From the NCBI GenBank assembly GCA_910576815.1, contig CAJTKA010000007.1, positions 46,227 through 110,226 of the forward strand: a stretch of DNA of 64,000 bases, read 5' to 3'. The translations under genes were made by a program, and so were the position numbers. The notes beneath the pieces are model-generated. The model ran no database searches. It had not been told where the DNA came from and saw only the letters and a list, made by a program, of their open reading frames with translations. Below, one piece after another: positions 53,281-63,039 of this stretch (its first letter is position 1; the number at the start of each line of letters is the position of its first letter). Source of the DNA: an uncultured Lachnospiraceae bacterium. GTDB taxonomy: Bacteria > Bacillota > Clostridia > Lachnospirales > Lachnospiraceae.

Positions 53281-54567
53281 GTGGATACCGCAGGTGCCAT
53301 ACAGATCGTTTCAGTGGCTGTTCTCGTGATATTATCAGCCTTTTTTTCTTCCGCAGAGACCGCGTTCTCGACCGTCAACCGCGTGCGGCTGCGCACCCTG
53401 GCCGAAGAAGACCACAAAGGAGCCATCCGTGTACTTGCCATACTGGATCAGTACGGTAAGATGCTGAGCGCGATCCTGATCGGCAATAACATCGTCAACC
53501 TCTCCGCTTCCTCTGTGATGACCACCTTTGCCATCAATCTTTGGGGCAGTAAGGCTGTCGGCATCGCAACCGGCGCCCTGACCTTAACGATCCTGATGTT
53601 CGGCGAGATCATCCCCAAAACCTGGGCTATGCAGCGCGCCGAGTCGATCACACTTATGTTTTCCCCCCTCATCCGCCTTTTGATGACGATCCTTACGCCC
53701 GTCATTTATTTGATTGACAAACTTTCCAACTGCATTCTGCGTCTCTTACATATCAGCTCCGAAGGCAATAACTTTCACATTACGGAGAAAGAGCTGAAAA
53801 CCTACGTGGATGTCAGCCACGAAGGCGGCGTGATCGAATCCGAGGAACGGGCTCTGATCTACAACGTTTTCGATTTCGGGGATACCGTGGCCAAGGACAT
53901 CATGATCCCCCGCATCCAGATGACGACCGTGCCGTTGACCGCCACCTATCAGGAAATATTATCTACTTTCCAGTCGTGCATGTTCACACGGCTTCCCGTT
54001 TATGGAGACGACCCGGATCATATCATCGGCATTGTCAATATCAAAGACTTTATTCTGGTGAAAGATAAGGAAAAATTCAGCCTCAAGAAGATTCTGCGGG
54101 AGGCTTATTATACCTATGAATATAAGAATATATCAGATCTTTTGATGGAGATCCGCGAACGATCCTGCAACATCGCCTTTGTCTTAAGCGAGTACGGCGC
54201 GACTGTCGGCATGATCACCATGGAGGATATCATCGAGGAACTGGTCGGCGAGATCCGCGATGAGTACGACGCAGACGAGGAAGAATTGATTCAGGAAACC
54301 GAGGAAGGTCAGTATTTGGTGGAAGGCGGCATGAAGCTGGACGACTTAAGCGACGCCCTCAATATTTCTCTTGACTCCGAAGATTATGATTCCATCGGCG
54401 GCCTCTTTTTGGAGAAGCTGAACCGCCTGCCCGAGGATCAGGAGACCATCGGGCTGGAAAACGGCATCACCTTAAAAGCCTGCGGCGTACAGGATAACCG
54501 CATCGTGAAAGTGCTGATCACGCTTCCCCCGGAAGAAGAAACGGAAGAAGCTACAGCAGATTCATGA
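53281..54567 (+). CDS. CNNM/HlyC-CorC family membrane protein with CBS pair
   Basis: 428 aa, GTG start. DUF21 membrane domain with four helices (about 5-160, FFSSAETAFSTVNRVRLRTL and IPKTWAMQRAE), two CBS domains (about 205-330, MIPRIQMTTVPL and IVNIKDFILVKD), and a C-terminal CorC_HlyC domain (about 345-425). This family is involved in magnesium or other metal export; old hemolysin annotation is not meant here. It runs opposite to its neighbours; its 3' end overlaps the SseB-like gene by 17 bases, tail to tail. Confidence 0.93.
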   Translation: MDTAGAIQIVSVAVLVILSAFFSSAETAFSTVNRVRLRTLAEEDHKGAIRVLAILDQYGKMLSAILIGNNIVNLSASSVMTTFAINLWGSKAVGIATGALTLTILMFGEIIPKTWAMQRAESITLMFSPLIRLLMTILTPVIYLIDKLSNCILRLLHISSEGNNFHITEKELKTYVDVSHEGGVIESEERALIYNVFDFGDTVAKDIMIPRIQMTTVPLTATYQEILSTFQSCMFTRLPVYGDDPDHIIGIVNIKDFILVKDKEKFSLKKILREAYYTYEYKNISDLLMEIRERSCNIAFVLSEYGATVGMITMEDIIEELVGEIRDEYDADEEELIQETEEGQYLVEGGMKLDDLSDALNISLDSEDYDSIGGLFLEKLNRLPEDQETIGLENGITLKACGVQDNRIVKVLITLPPEEETEEATADS

Positions 54568-55471
54568 TCGCCTCGATCTCTGCTCCGTTATCCGGCGCCG
54601 GTTCCACGATCTCGTGTTTCCCGTCCTTTGTGATCCTGGCAATAAATTTTCCATCCTTTGTGTGTTCCAGGGCATAATACTGTATTTCTTCCGTGTCCCG
54701 CATAAGGGCGGCATAAACCCGATAACACATACCCTTCTTATTGACCACATCCGGCATATCCAGACGGGTAAGCTGTATCTTGTCCGTAAGATTTAGGATC
54801 ATCAGCGAAAAATCATCTGCCCGAAAACTGCACTTGGTCTCTTTCGGATATACCTGCTCATAGAAGCGCATTATCAGAGCGCCTTCTTCCCGCTGGAATT
54901 CCTCCAGCCCCTGTAAGCCATTTGTAAATAAATATTTCGGTAATAGATAAAGCGCCACCCTGTTGTGGGCAAAATTCCGGAACTGCTCCTTAGTCAACTG
55001 GACGGTCTTGATTTCTGCTGCCGCCTTCCTGCGCTTATCCGCCACTTCTAAAATCGACTGCGTTAAAATCATCAACTCACTAAAGGGATTGATCACGATT
55101 TCCGCTACCTTATCCTGATTTGCCATATACATGGCAACGCAGGACATGAACGGCATGGCAACCACTGAGGGACTCATCTTTTCCGGCGGAATCTGCGCAA
55201 TTGAAGTAAAAATGGGCAGGGCCTGCTCCCCTGTATCTTTTTTCAAAAGGCAGGGTAAAACCTTAGTCTCTTTCGGGAACGCAACGACTTTTCCCTCACG
55301 CAGCTGCTCCGTCAATTCCGGCGGAATATCTTCCAAAGGCATGGTCGGCACTATCACAATGGATTTCTCCAGGATTTCCATCACCTTCACATAGCTGTCC
55401 TTCTCTTTATTCTCACGGAAAACCGCTATCGCTTCTTCCAGCGCTGCATTCTCTATTTTCTGTTCCGGCAT
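54551..55471 (-). CDS. SseB-like domain protein
   Basis: 306 aa. Residues 1-120 match the SseB N-terminal domain pattern (NAALEEAIAVFRENK, then FTSIAQIPPE). The middle and end (RYNFAHNRVALYLLPKYLF-like region and SLMILNLTDKIQLTRLDMP) are common in Clostridia SseB-related proteins, with no enzymatic motif. Cytoplasmic. Function unknown; possibly enhances or regulates another enzyme. It overlaps the CorC-type gene at the 3' end. Confidence 0.8.
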   Translation of the reverse strand: MPEQKIENAALEEAIAVFRENKEKDSYVKVMEILEKSIVIVPTMPLEDIPPELTEQLREGKVVAFPKETKVLPCLLKKDTGEQALPIFTSIAQIPPEKMSPSVVAMPFMSCVAMYMANQDKVAEIVINPFSELMILTQSILEVADKRRKAAAEIKTVQLTKEQFRNFAHNRVALYLLPKYLFTNGLQGLEEFQREEGALIMRFYEQVYPKETKCSFRADDFSLMILNLTDKIQLTRLDMPDVVNKKGMCYRVYAALMRDTEEIQYYALEHTKDGKFIARITKDGKHEIVEPAPDNGAEIEAIMNLL

Positions 55472-55519
55472 ATTTTATGATCTCCATTCCAACCTATGAT
55501 AACATGATAATATCGGATA

Positions 55520-57322
55520 TTACTCCGACTCCTTCTCCGGTGCGGGCATCACCACGATCTGCAGCTCCGCAAGCTGCTTCTCATCCACCGTTCCCGGTGC
55601 CTCCGTCATCAAGCAGGACGCATCCTTCATCTTCGGGAAGGCAATCACTTCACGAATGTTGTCCGCATGAGTCAAGAGCATCACAAAGCGGTCAAGGCCG
55701 TAAGCCAGTCCCGCATGAGGCGGCACCCCGTACTTGAAGGCGCTTAAAAGGAAACCGAACTGCTCCCACGCCTGTTCCTTCGTAAAGCCCAGCACCTCGA
55801 ACATTTTCTCCTGAATATCATCCTGGTGAATCCTGACGGAACCGCCGCCAAGCTCCACCCCGTTCAACACGATATCGTAGGCCTTCGCCCGCACCCTGCC
55901 CGGGTCGGAATCGATATACTGCCAGTCCTCCTCCATGGGCATCGTGAAAGGATGGTGCATCGCCATAAAGCGGTTCTCCTCCTCGCTCCACTCAAGCAGC
56001 GGAAACTCCACCACCCACAGGAAGTTGAACTGCGACTCATCGATTAGACCAAGCTGCTTTCCAAGCTCCACTCGCAGCGCGCCAAGCACACTGTAGACAA
56101 TGTTTTTCTTATCTGCGGCAAAGAGGAGCAGATCGCCCTTCTCACCCTGCATTGCCTGCACCAGTTTCTCCAGTTCTTCTTCTGTCATAAATTTCGCAAA
56201 GGAAGACTTATAGGTGCCGTCCTCCTGCACGCTTAAGTAAGCCAGACCCTTTGCGCCATAGCCTTTCGCAAAGTCCACCAACGCGTCGATCTTTTTACGC
56301 GGCATGGCCGCCTGTCCCTTTATATTCAAGCCGCGCACGCTCCCGCCGCTTTCCAGTGCGGAAGTAAACACACCGAAGCCACAGCCCGCCACTATTTCTG
56401 ACACATCTGTCAATTCCATGGCAAAGCGGGTATCAGGCTTGTCGGAGCCAAACCGATCCATGGCCTCCTGCCAGGTCATGCGCGGCAGGGGAAGCTGCAC
56501 ATCCAGCCCTATCGCTTCTTTGCAGACATGTTTGATCAGCCGCTCGTTTACTTCCAACACATCGTCTACATCCACGAAAGACAATTCCATATCCGCCTGC
56601 GTAAATTCCGGCTGCCTATCCGCACGCAGATCCTCGTCACGGAAACATCTGGCGATCTGGAAATAGCGGTCGTAGCCGGAGCACATCAGAAGCTGCTTGT
56701 AAAGCTGGGGCGACTGCGGCAGCGCGTAAAAATGTCCCGGATGCACACGGCTGGGCACCAGATAATCCCTGGCTCCCTCAGGCGTAGACTTGCACAAAAT
56801 CGGAGTTTCGATCTCCAGAAAACCCTCTTTTGCCATAAAGTGCTGCATCTCGGAAACGATTTTGCTTCTAAGCATCAGTTTTTCCTGAAGATCCGGCCTT
56901 CTTAAGTCCAGATAACGGTATTTCAGGCGAATCTCCTCTTTTGTCTTAGAATCCGCCTCCACCGGGAAAGGCGGCGTCTCGGATTCCGACAACACACGCA
57001 CCTGCGCGGCACGAACCTCAATTTCGCCCGTCTTCAAATTCTCATTAACGGCTCCCGAGCGCTTCTCCACCTTACCGATCACGGCAATCACAAACTCGCT
57101 CCTCATCTTCTCCGCTTTGGCGAACGCTTCCGCGCCGCAGTCAGCCTCCTCAAAAATGATCTGCAAAATGCCCGAACGGTCGCGCAGATCCACAAAAATA
57201 ATGCCGCCCTTGTTCCTCTGTTTCTGCACCCATCCCATTACCGTCACTTCTTCCCCCACGTTCTGTAAGGAAAGCTCCGCACAGCGGTGCGATCTCTTTA
57301 AGCCTTTCATTGATTCTGCCAT
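55520..57322 (-). CDS. aspS: Aspartyl-tRNA synthetase
   Basis: 600 aa, bacterial length, start ATG 57322 after AGAGGA. N-terminal OB domain, motif 2 QSPQLYKQLLMCSGYDRYFQ and FRDEDLRADRQPEFTQ, GAD insert domain (about 290-420), and motif 3 GLAYGLDRFVMLL. It charges Asp-tRNA in the cytoplasm. It follows hisS by 77 bp, a common gene pair. Confidence 0.98.
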   Translation of the reverse strand: MAESMKGLKRSHRCAELSLQNVGEEVTVMGWVQKQRNKGGIIFVDLRDRSGILQIIFEEADCGAEAFAKAEKMRSEFVIAVIGKVEKRSGAVNENLKTGEIEVRAAQVRVLSESETPPFPVEADSKTKEEIRLKYRYLDLRRPDLQEKLMLRSKIVSEMQHFMAKEGFLEIETPILCKSTPEGARDYLVPSRVHPGHFYALPQSPQLYKQLLMCSGYDRYFQIARCFRDEDLRADRQPEFTQADMELSFVDVDDVLEVNERLIKHVCKEAIGLDVQLPLPRMTWQEAMDRFGSDKPDTRFAMELTDVSEIVAGCGFGVFTSALESGGSVRGLNIKGQAAMPRKKIDALVDFAKGYGAKGLAYLSVQEDGTYKSSFAKFMTEEELEKLVQAMQGEKGDLLLFAADKKNIVYSVLGALRVELGKQLGLIDESQFNFLWVVEFPLLEWSEEENRFMAMHHPFTMPMEEDWQYIDSDPGRVRAKAYDIVLNGVELGGGSVRIHQDDIQEKMFEVLGFTKEQAWEQFGFLLSAFKYGVPPHAGLAYGLDRFVMLLTHADNIREVIAFPKMKDASCLMTEAPGTVDEKQLAELQIVVMPAPEKESE

Positions 57323-57399
57323 GATTGATTTTCCTCTTTTCTGCGTTGGTTATCCTATTTGTCCCATATCACTGTGTTTTGATGCTGTTTTGTAATCGT

Positions 57400-58662
57400 C
57401 TACCTTTTTAGTTCTTCCTTGTAGAACTCCTCAAATTCTTCATATCCCTGCGCGGTCAGCTGTTCCTTTTGGAACTTTTTATTCTTATTCATCCTGGCTA
57501 CCAAAATCTGATTGCCGCTCTCCCGCTCTTTCTGCGCCTTTGCCATCACCTCGCACAGTTTCTCGGAAGGCAGCCCTTTTTCCATCAGATAGGCAATTTT
57601 CTTACCCGCCTTCGGCACTTTGAAGCCGCTCTCCAAAAGAAGCAGGATGATGCGCTCAAATCCAATCGAAAACCCGCAGGCAGGTACGTCGTTGCCTGTA
57701 AATTTTCCCACCATCTTATCGTATCTTCCGCCGCCGCCGCAGCTGCCGCCAAACTCCGGCATATCGATCTCAAAGATCGTGCCTGTGTAGTAGGACATGC
57801 CCCGCACCAGCGTGGGGTCAAACACCAGCTGAAAGAAGTCGCCCTTGGTCGCCTCCACACTGTCTATGATCTCCTGAAAGCTCTCCATGACACCATCGGC
57901 AAGAACACCTGAAAGCTTTTCCGAAATATAGGCGATCGCATCGTCCGCCTGTTCCATGCCCGTAAACAGCGCCAGATACTTGTCCACGCTCTCCTGCGAA
58001 AATCCCGCTTCCAAAAGCTCCGCCGAGACACCGTCCTTTCCGATCTTATCCATTTTATCTAAAATGATAAACACCTGATCGTAATCTTCTTCGCCAAAGC
58101 CGCTGTAAGCCGCCATCGCTTTTAGGATCTGCCTGTCGTTGATGCGGATGTTGAAGTTTTTAAAGCCGATCCTGCCAAGCGTCGTGGTGGTGGCTAAGAT
58201 CAGCTCGATCTCCGCCAAATTCGATGCCTCCCCCAGAATGTCGATGTCGCACTGCATGAACTGGCGGTAACGCCCTCGCTGGGGCCTGTCCGCCCGCCAC
58301 ACATTGCCCATCTGCAACGCCTTGAAAGGCGCGGGCAGCTCGTTTGCGTGATTGGAATAATACCTCACCAGCGGAACCGTCAGATCATAGCGCAGACCGC
58401 CGTCCGTCAGGTCCTCCTCACTCTTTGCTTCGTCGATGCGCAGCTTCTCGCCCCGCTTCAATATCTTAAAGATCAGCTTCTCGTTCTCGCCGCCCGCCTT
58501 GCAGTTTAGATTCGCAAGATTTTCCACGCAGGGCGTCTCGATCGAGGTAAAGCCAAAATTCCCGTAAGTCTCTTTGATGATACCAATCACATAGTCGCGG
58601 ATCTCCATCTCCTCGGGAAGGATATCCTTCATGCCTGTCATTGGTTTTTTGCTTAAAGTCAT
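57400..58662 (-). CDS. hisS: Histidyl-tRNA synthetase
   Basis: 420 aa, start ATG 58662 after AGGAGG, which is the end of repeat R4. Motif 2 WRADRPQRGRYRQFMQCDID, HisA motif VRGMSYYTGTIFE (usual form has LDYYTG) and motif 3 ACGFSIGFERI; C-terminal anticodon-binding domain (about 330-420). It charges His-tRNA. The VRGMSYYTG variation (M-S for L-D) is unusual at a conserved place. Confidence 0.96.
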   Translation of the reverse strand: MTLSKKPMTGMKDILPEEMEIRDYVIGIIKETYGNFGFTSIETPCVENLANLNCKAGGENEKLIFKILKRGEKLRIDEAKSEEDLTDGGLRYDLTVPLVRYYSNHANELPAPFKALQMGNVWRADRPQRGRYRQFMQCDIDILGEASNLAEIELILATTTTLGRIGFKNFNIRINDRQILKAMAAYSGFGEEDYDQVFIILDKMDKIGKDGVSAELLEAGFSQESVDKYLALFTGMEQADDAIAYISEKLSGVLADGVMESFQEIIDSVEATKGDFFQLVFDPTLVRGMSYYTGTIFEIDMPEFGGSCGGGGRYDKMVGKFTGNDVPACGFSIGFERIILLLLESGFKVPKAGKKIAYLMEKGLPSEKLCEVMAKAQKERESGNQILVARMNKNKKFQKEQLTAQGYEEFEEFYKEELKR

Positions 58663-58667
58663 AGTTT

Positions 58668-58778
58668 CCTCCTACTGGCGAAGCAGTTTACTGCAACGAT
58701 ACGCGATGAGAAATTCGCGAAGGCGATTTCTCATTCTGCCTGATTGAAAAATCAGCACATCAGTGTGATTCTTCAATC
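58668..58778 (-). repeat. Structured intergenic repeat, copy R4
   Basis: 111 bp, a shorter form. It shares the long terminal hairpin (GATTGAAAAATCAGCAC type, one mismatch) and the GATGAGAAAT hairpin with R3, and lacks the GAGTTTGT hairpin. It ends in the AGGAGG of hisS. A further CCTCCATGC follows at 58782. Confidence 0.82.
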
Positions 58779-58865
58779 TGACCTCCATGCACATTTCGCT
58801 TGTTAGATTTTACACTCTTTTGGACAGTTTTTCAAGATGCGGGATATAGATAGGACAAAATAATA

Positions 58866-58884
58866 GCCGGAGCGTCACCCCGGC
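58866..58884 (-). terminator. Terminator after the zinc-ribbon pseudogene
   Basis: Minus strand GCCGG-GGTGACGCT-CCGGC followed by TATTATTTTG. It lies 28 bp after the natural stop codon of the degraded gene. Confidence 0.7.
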
Positions 58885-58911
58885 CATAAAATCATGCTGC
58901 ATATGCAAATG

Positions 58912-60106
58912 TCAATTCTCCGCCGTTACATGACAGAGCATCCAGTCGATCGAGGAAATGTCGAATCTGCTGCCACAGTGCGTACACTCGCCATACTCCC
59001 AGCAGATCAAGGTACGCACCGCAGTTTGCACACTGTAATACATCGGATCTATGCGTGGTAGTGACTTCTTTTCTTCGTTTCATTCTGACCGTACAGGCTG
59101 TCCTTCTCTTAACAAGCTTTTCACCCTGCGCACAAATCAGACGCACCTTCAGTCTCATCTCCACATAAGTAAACACCTCGTCCGCCCATACCCTGCTTGC
59201 TTTGCAGCTCAGACAGTCCACATCGAGAATCTTTGTATCCTGACAGTTTTCCACCTCGGAAATGCAGCCTAAGTCCGACGGCTCTGCGGATAAAAACCAA
59301 AGCTTCATATAGGATTGCACCAACCCGTAAAATTCCGTGTGGGAAAACTGTGGATCCCGTTTTCGCATCTCATATCCCACTCTGTTTACCCTTTCTCTGG
59401 AACTCTGCTAGGAAATCAAAATCAGCACAAACAGGAAATTCCCTAAAAACACGCCCATCACAATACACATCGGGGCGCTCGCCAATGTCCCCAACAGGAT
59501 CATTATAAATGTACCCATGACCGTATCAAATACAAGCTCACCCTCGCTGATCAGATCAATCATTCCCAAAGAAAACGCCCAGATCATAAGAATAAGGAAA
59601 ACACCCATGATAAACCGCCGCTGATACCAATCCCCTGACATTTCCCCGTCAATCGACACAATCTTTTTATGTACCTCGCGAATCCTGACTGCGGCACCGC
59701 ATTGGGGACAGCCCGCGTAATCCTATGTCATATCGATCAGTGCGCCTCAGCTTTCGCAGTAGCGCGTCTTTTCCTTCCCGTATCCGGTATCCGCCAGAAC
59801 ATACTGCTCCTGCAAATGCTCTTTTACCTTCAGGATCGGCGCATCGCCACGGTAAAAGACCTTTGTCCGACAGATCGGACTGTGATACTGAATGCGTTTC
59901 AGATTGCCATCTCCCGAAGAAATCGTATAGTCTTTCTCGCGCTTTGACATCAGCTTAAATTCTTCCCGCAGGCTCACGCCGTGATCCGCCATGTCACGGT
60001 TTGCGAGACGGTTTCCGTACCAGTAGGGCCGGGTGGTGTAGGCGATACCGTCCTTGTCCTGTTCACGGGCTTTGCGGTACTCTTCGACGATGGACTTTAC
60101 TTCCCT
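58912..60106 (-). pseudogene. Zinc-ribbon membrane protein (Tim44-like group), nonsense mutations and frameshift
   Basis: One continuous frame from 60106 is broken by TGA (near 59746, in place of a Cys codon of RYCES-C-GALIDM), TAG (near 59722, T-*-DYAGCPQCGAAVRIRE) and TAG (near 59408, after VLILIS). It has paired zinc ribbons (CPQCG), two helices (FLILMIWAFSLGMIDLI; MILLGTLASAPMCIVMG) and a MRKRDPQFSHTEFYGLVQSY segment like Tim44-type proteins. A frameshift near 59000 separates CANCGAYLDLLGVW from CTHCGSRFDISSIDWMLCH and the stop at 58912-58914. The 5' end before 60106 is missing or different. Confidence 0.68.
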
Positions 60107-60229
60107 TTATTCGGAGGGAGTTGTATGAGGTTTTGGGGAGTTGGAATGGCATGGGAGCCTCCGATCATATATTGAATATTTGTGGCTAAACAGCCAGAAA
60201 TTTTCAATGAGTCAAATACTATATTTCTA

Positions 60230-61764
60230 TTAAGCTTCTTCTGCATACCGCCGCCGATAATATTCCATCGTTCGATAATCCAGAATATCCTTCATCTGCC
60301 GCCTAAAAGCATCTTTTTTCACTATCTCTGTAAGTTCCTCTCTGACTGCCAGCGCATAGCCTTCCCGTTCCACAAAAAATCCTTTCCCTGAAGCCTTCAA
60401 AAAATGAATCGGCATACTCTTTGCTTTACTAAGATGCTGTTTGTCCGTTATTTGTTTGTATTCCGCAAATGACTTATCAGGCGTCAGGTCCTTCCAGTTT
60501 GTTCCCGTATTAAAAAATTCTTTCCAGTCTGCCAAGACTTCCTCATCCGTCACTGCCATCCGCACAGTTCCATGATTATAAAAACTATACAAAATTGGCA
60601 TCTTATAAACCTTCTGCATATCCGTTGTCTCAATCAATGACAAAAATTCCCGCCCGATGCTATCATATACTATTTGTTCGTCCTCCGATAACTCATGCAG
60701 ATTATGTAAAAAATTCATATATTGCCGAAACGGATTCTCTTTTGCGTGCTGCACACAATACTGATAGATATCATCCTCCATGTAAGTAAACAGCTCCATC
60801 CTCGTCGGAACCTTATTTTCAAGCAGTTCTTTTACCCTGTAATATTCCTGTACGATCCTCTCTTTTGCCGATAAGTTCTTTTTCTCCATCTCTCGGAAAA
60901 GATCGACCAGCCGCATATCAAAATCCACGATACAATCGTCTGGGTATTCTATCCTGTGATACTCTGCCGCTGTCCGCTCACTCAAATTTTTGTCACCGCT
61001 TAAAAGAAACGGTGCACGACCTGCCTTTTCATAATTCCCGATAAAGTCCAGCACATTTAAGTATTCTTTTCCTCGATAGGTTCTCAGACCTCGTCCAAGC
61101 TGCTGCAAAAATATGATCGGCGATTCCGTAGGGCGCAAAAACAGTACCATATCAAGCGCTGCAATATCAACGCCCTCATTGAACATATCCACTGAAAAAA
61201 TAACCTCAATTTCCCGATTGTTCAGTTTGCTAATCGCCTGATTTCTATCCTCGGAAAAGGCGCTGTCCGCGTTGCAGTAAACCGCCACAGCCTTTACGCC
61301 CCGCGCGCAAAATTCCTTTGCCATTTCCTCTGCGTGCTGTCTGGAACAGCAAAAACCTAACGCTCTTTTGGAAGGATACTTTTTGTAATATTTATAAATC
61401 AGATTGTATCTTTTGACATTCCCGATGTAAGTCTCATTCAGCTCTTTCTCGTCATAATGGCCTTTAAGCGGTAACGGCATGATGAAATTCATCAATTACC
61501 AGATAGTCAAAATAATCCGCACTGAAATACTCCGCACTCAGATATTCCTCCCTGCCGAGTGTCGCCACCGAAGCAAAGATAACCGCTTTATCTGTATCTT
61601 TGTGCTTGCCGTCAAAAAAGCCATAGTCGTCCGACTGTCTTACATTTCGAAAAGACACCGCCGCCTGTTGCAAGATTTCTTCACGGTGCGCCACAAACAA
61701 GACTCGTTTATACGATGCCGAATCAAAGGCCGCAAGATAGGTCTTTCCAATCCCCGATTCTGTC
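60230..61764 (-). pseudogene. Superfamily 2 helicase, internal deletion and 5' truncation
   Basis: The 5' part (61764 to about 61464) codes for GIGKTYLAAFDSASYKRVLF with AHREEIL and VIDEFHHAVT, that is Walker A remnant, motif Ia and motif II. The 3' part (about 61480 to 60230) is in another frame and codes for GHYDEKELNETYIGNVKRYN, RALGFCCSRQHAEEMAKEF, DMFNEGVDIA and QQLGRGLRTYRGK, motifs IV to VI. Between them motif III and about 60-90 residues are lost. The start is cut near 61764, and the Walker A reads ESGIGKT rather than ATGTGKT. The product was a DEAD-family helicase of a defence or mobile locus type. Confidence 0.8.
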
Positions 61765-61917
61765 AACCCCTTGACACAAACTTTTTTGAGAAATTTTTCT
61801 TGAAAATAAAGGCTTTCCGCTCCATCCCCTGAAAAATAAGGACAGAGCGTATTTCTTAAGTGTCAAAAAATTTGCTTGTTGGTGTAATAAATGTGTCAAC
61901 ACAATGCCAGAGGACAA

Positions 61918-62991
61918 TTATGCATTCTTAAATTTTTGAATTATGGCGGTATTAGCACTTCTAACACTATCAATATATTTTTCCATTGTTGAGTCAAATG
62001 AAATAATGTAGGATTCCGTATTTGTCAAAACAGACTCTCCTGGACGAATAGGTCTTACATAACCTAAACATCCGGCGCACATCATATCAAAAATATCATT
62101 CTTTTTTAATTTCTGTCCTCTATCATACCAAGCTGTGAACATTACATTTCTTAAATATTCTGTCTGAAATTTATTATAGTGGTGTTTTTGAAACATACCT
62201 GATATCTTTGTTTTTGCCTGTTCAAGAAACACTGTATTACTCTGTAACTGGGTTACAAGTCCCGGCATAGTTCCATTTATTCCATCAAAGCCTCTTGTGA
62301 CACTTTCATCATATGCAGCTTGGATAGCTTCAATGATGTCAGAACCTTCATCTCTACAAGCAATACATCCAGCAAGTATAACATCTATAATCTGGCAGGC
62401 TTCATTAAGTTTATCAATGTATTTTGTTTTAAGAAAATTCTGTTCTTTATCCTGTTCATATCCTGTCTTCAACACATCCTTGAAGACTTCAATAATCGTA
62501 TTACCTTCTTCTCTGGCTTCTTTTCTTCCTAAGAAATTCCAAACTCCTTTTTCTTCTTTTTCTGTAAAGTCACCAATTTCTTCCAACCGGTATTCCAAAT
62601 ATAAATTTTTTGTAATCTCATAAAACAAATACGCAAATCGACTTTCAACACCAATTTTTTCATCAAGTAGTTTATATGCATATTTCTTCAAGGAAAAATC
62701 ATCCATAAAATAAATGCATGTTATTTCATCTTCACTGATACAATAATCAGGAATATTATTGAACAGCGGTAATCCTTTCCGCAATCTAAACTCTAATATT
62801 TCTCTTAATCTTGATGAATCATCACGAAAATGAACCATAATTTCTATAAAAACAGACGTAGGCAAGCTCTTTTCTCTAATTGAATCTAAATACTTCGATA
62901 GCTTCGCTTCATTCACATGCGTTGATTCGATCAACCCTAAGTTACATCTTCCTATATATGAATAAAATGCATTTGCATCTAAAAAAATCAT
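61918..62991 (-). CDS. PIN-like domain protein with long helical insertion
   Basis: 357 aa from ATG 62991, 8 nt after AGGGG. It starts MIFLDANAFYSYIGR (D and N of PIN strand one), has FIEIMVHF (acidic helix residue) and ends with NDIFDMMCAGCLGY and IISFDSTMEKYI, where the Asp residues fit the last PIN positions. The roughly 250 residues between are helical and charged, without known motif. It could be an RNase with a regulatory insert. AT-rich compared with the chromosome and beside a helicase remnant and nuclease fragment, so probably mobile or defence cargo. Family identification is an inference from four acidic positions. Confidence 0.6.
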   Translation of the reverse strand: MIFLDANAFYSYIGRCNLGLIESTHVNEAKLSKYLDSIREKSLPTSVFIEIMVHFRDDSSRLREILEFRLRKGLPLFNNIPDYCISEDEITCIYFMDDFSLKKYAYKLLDEKIGVESRFAYLFYEITKNLYLEYRLEEIGDFTEKEEKGVWNFLGRKEAREEGNTIIEVFKDVLKTGYEQDKEQNFLKTKYIDKLNEACQIIDVILAGCIACRDEGSDIIEAIQAAYDESVTRGFDGINGTMPGLVTQLQSNTVFLEQAKTKISGMFQKHHYNKFQTEYLRNVMFTAWYDRGQKLKKNDIFDMMCAGCLGYVRPIRPGESVLTNTESYIISFDSTMEKYIDSVRSANTAIIQKFKNA

Positions 62992-63039
62992 CACGGATAC
63001 CCCTGCCATTTCTTATTAGCCATATTTTTTTCAAAACTC

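Noticed and set aside
61723..61917. Minus-strand frame of 64 codons before the helicase
   Set aside because: No ribosome site; overlaps the helicase 5' end in another frame and has no recognisable product.
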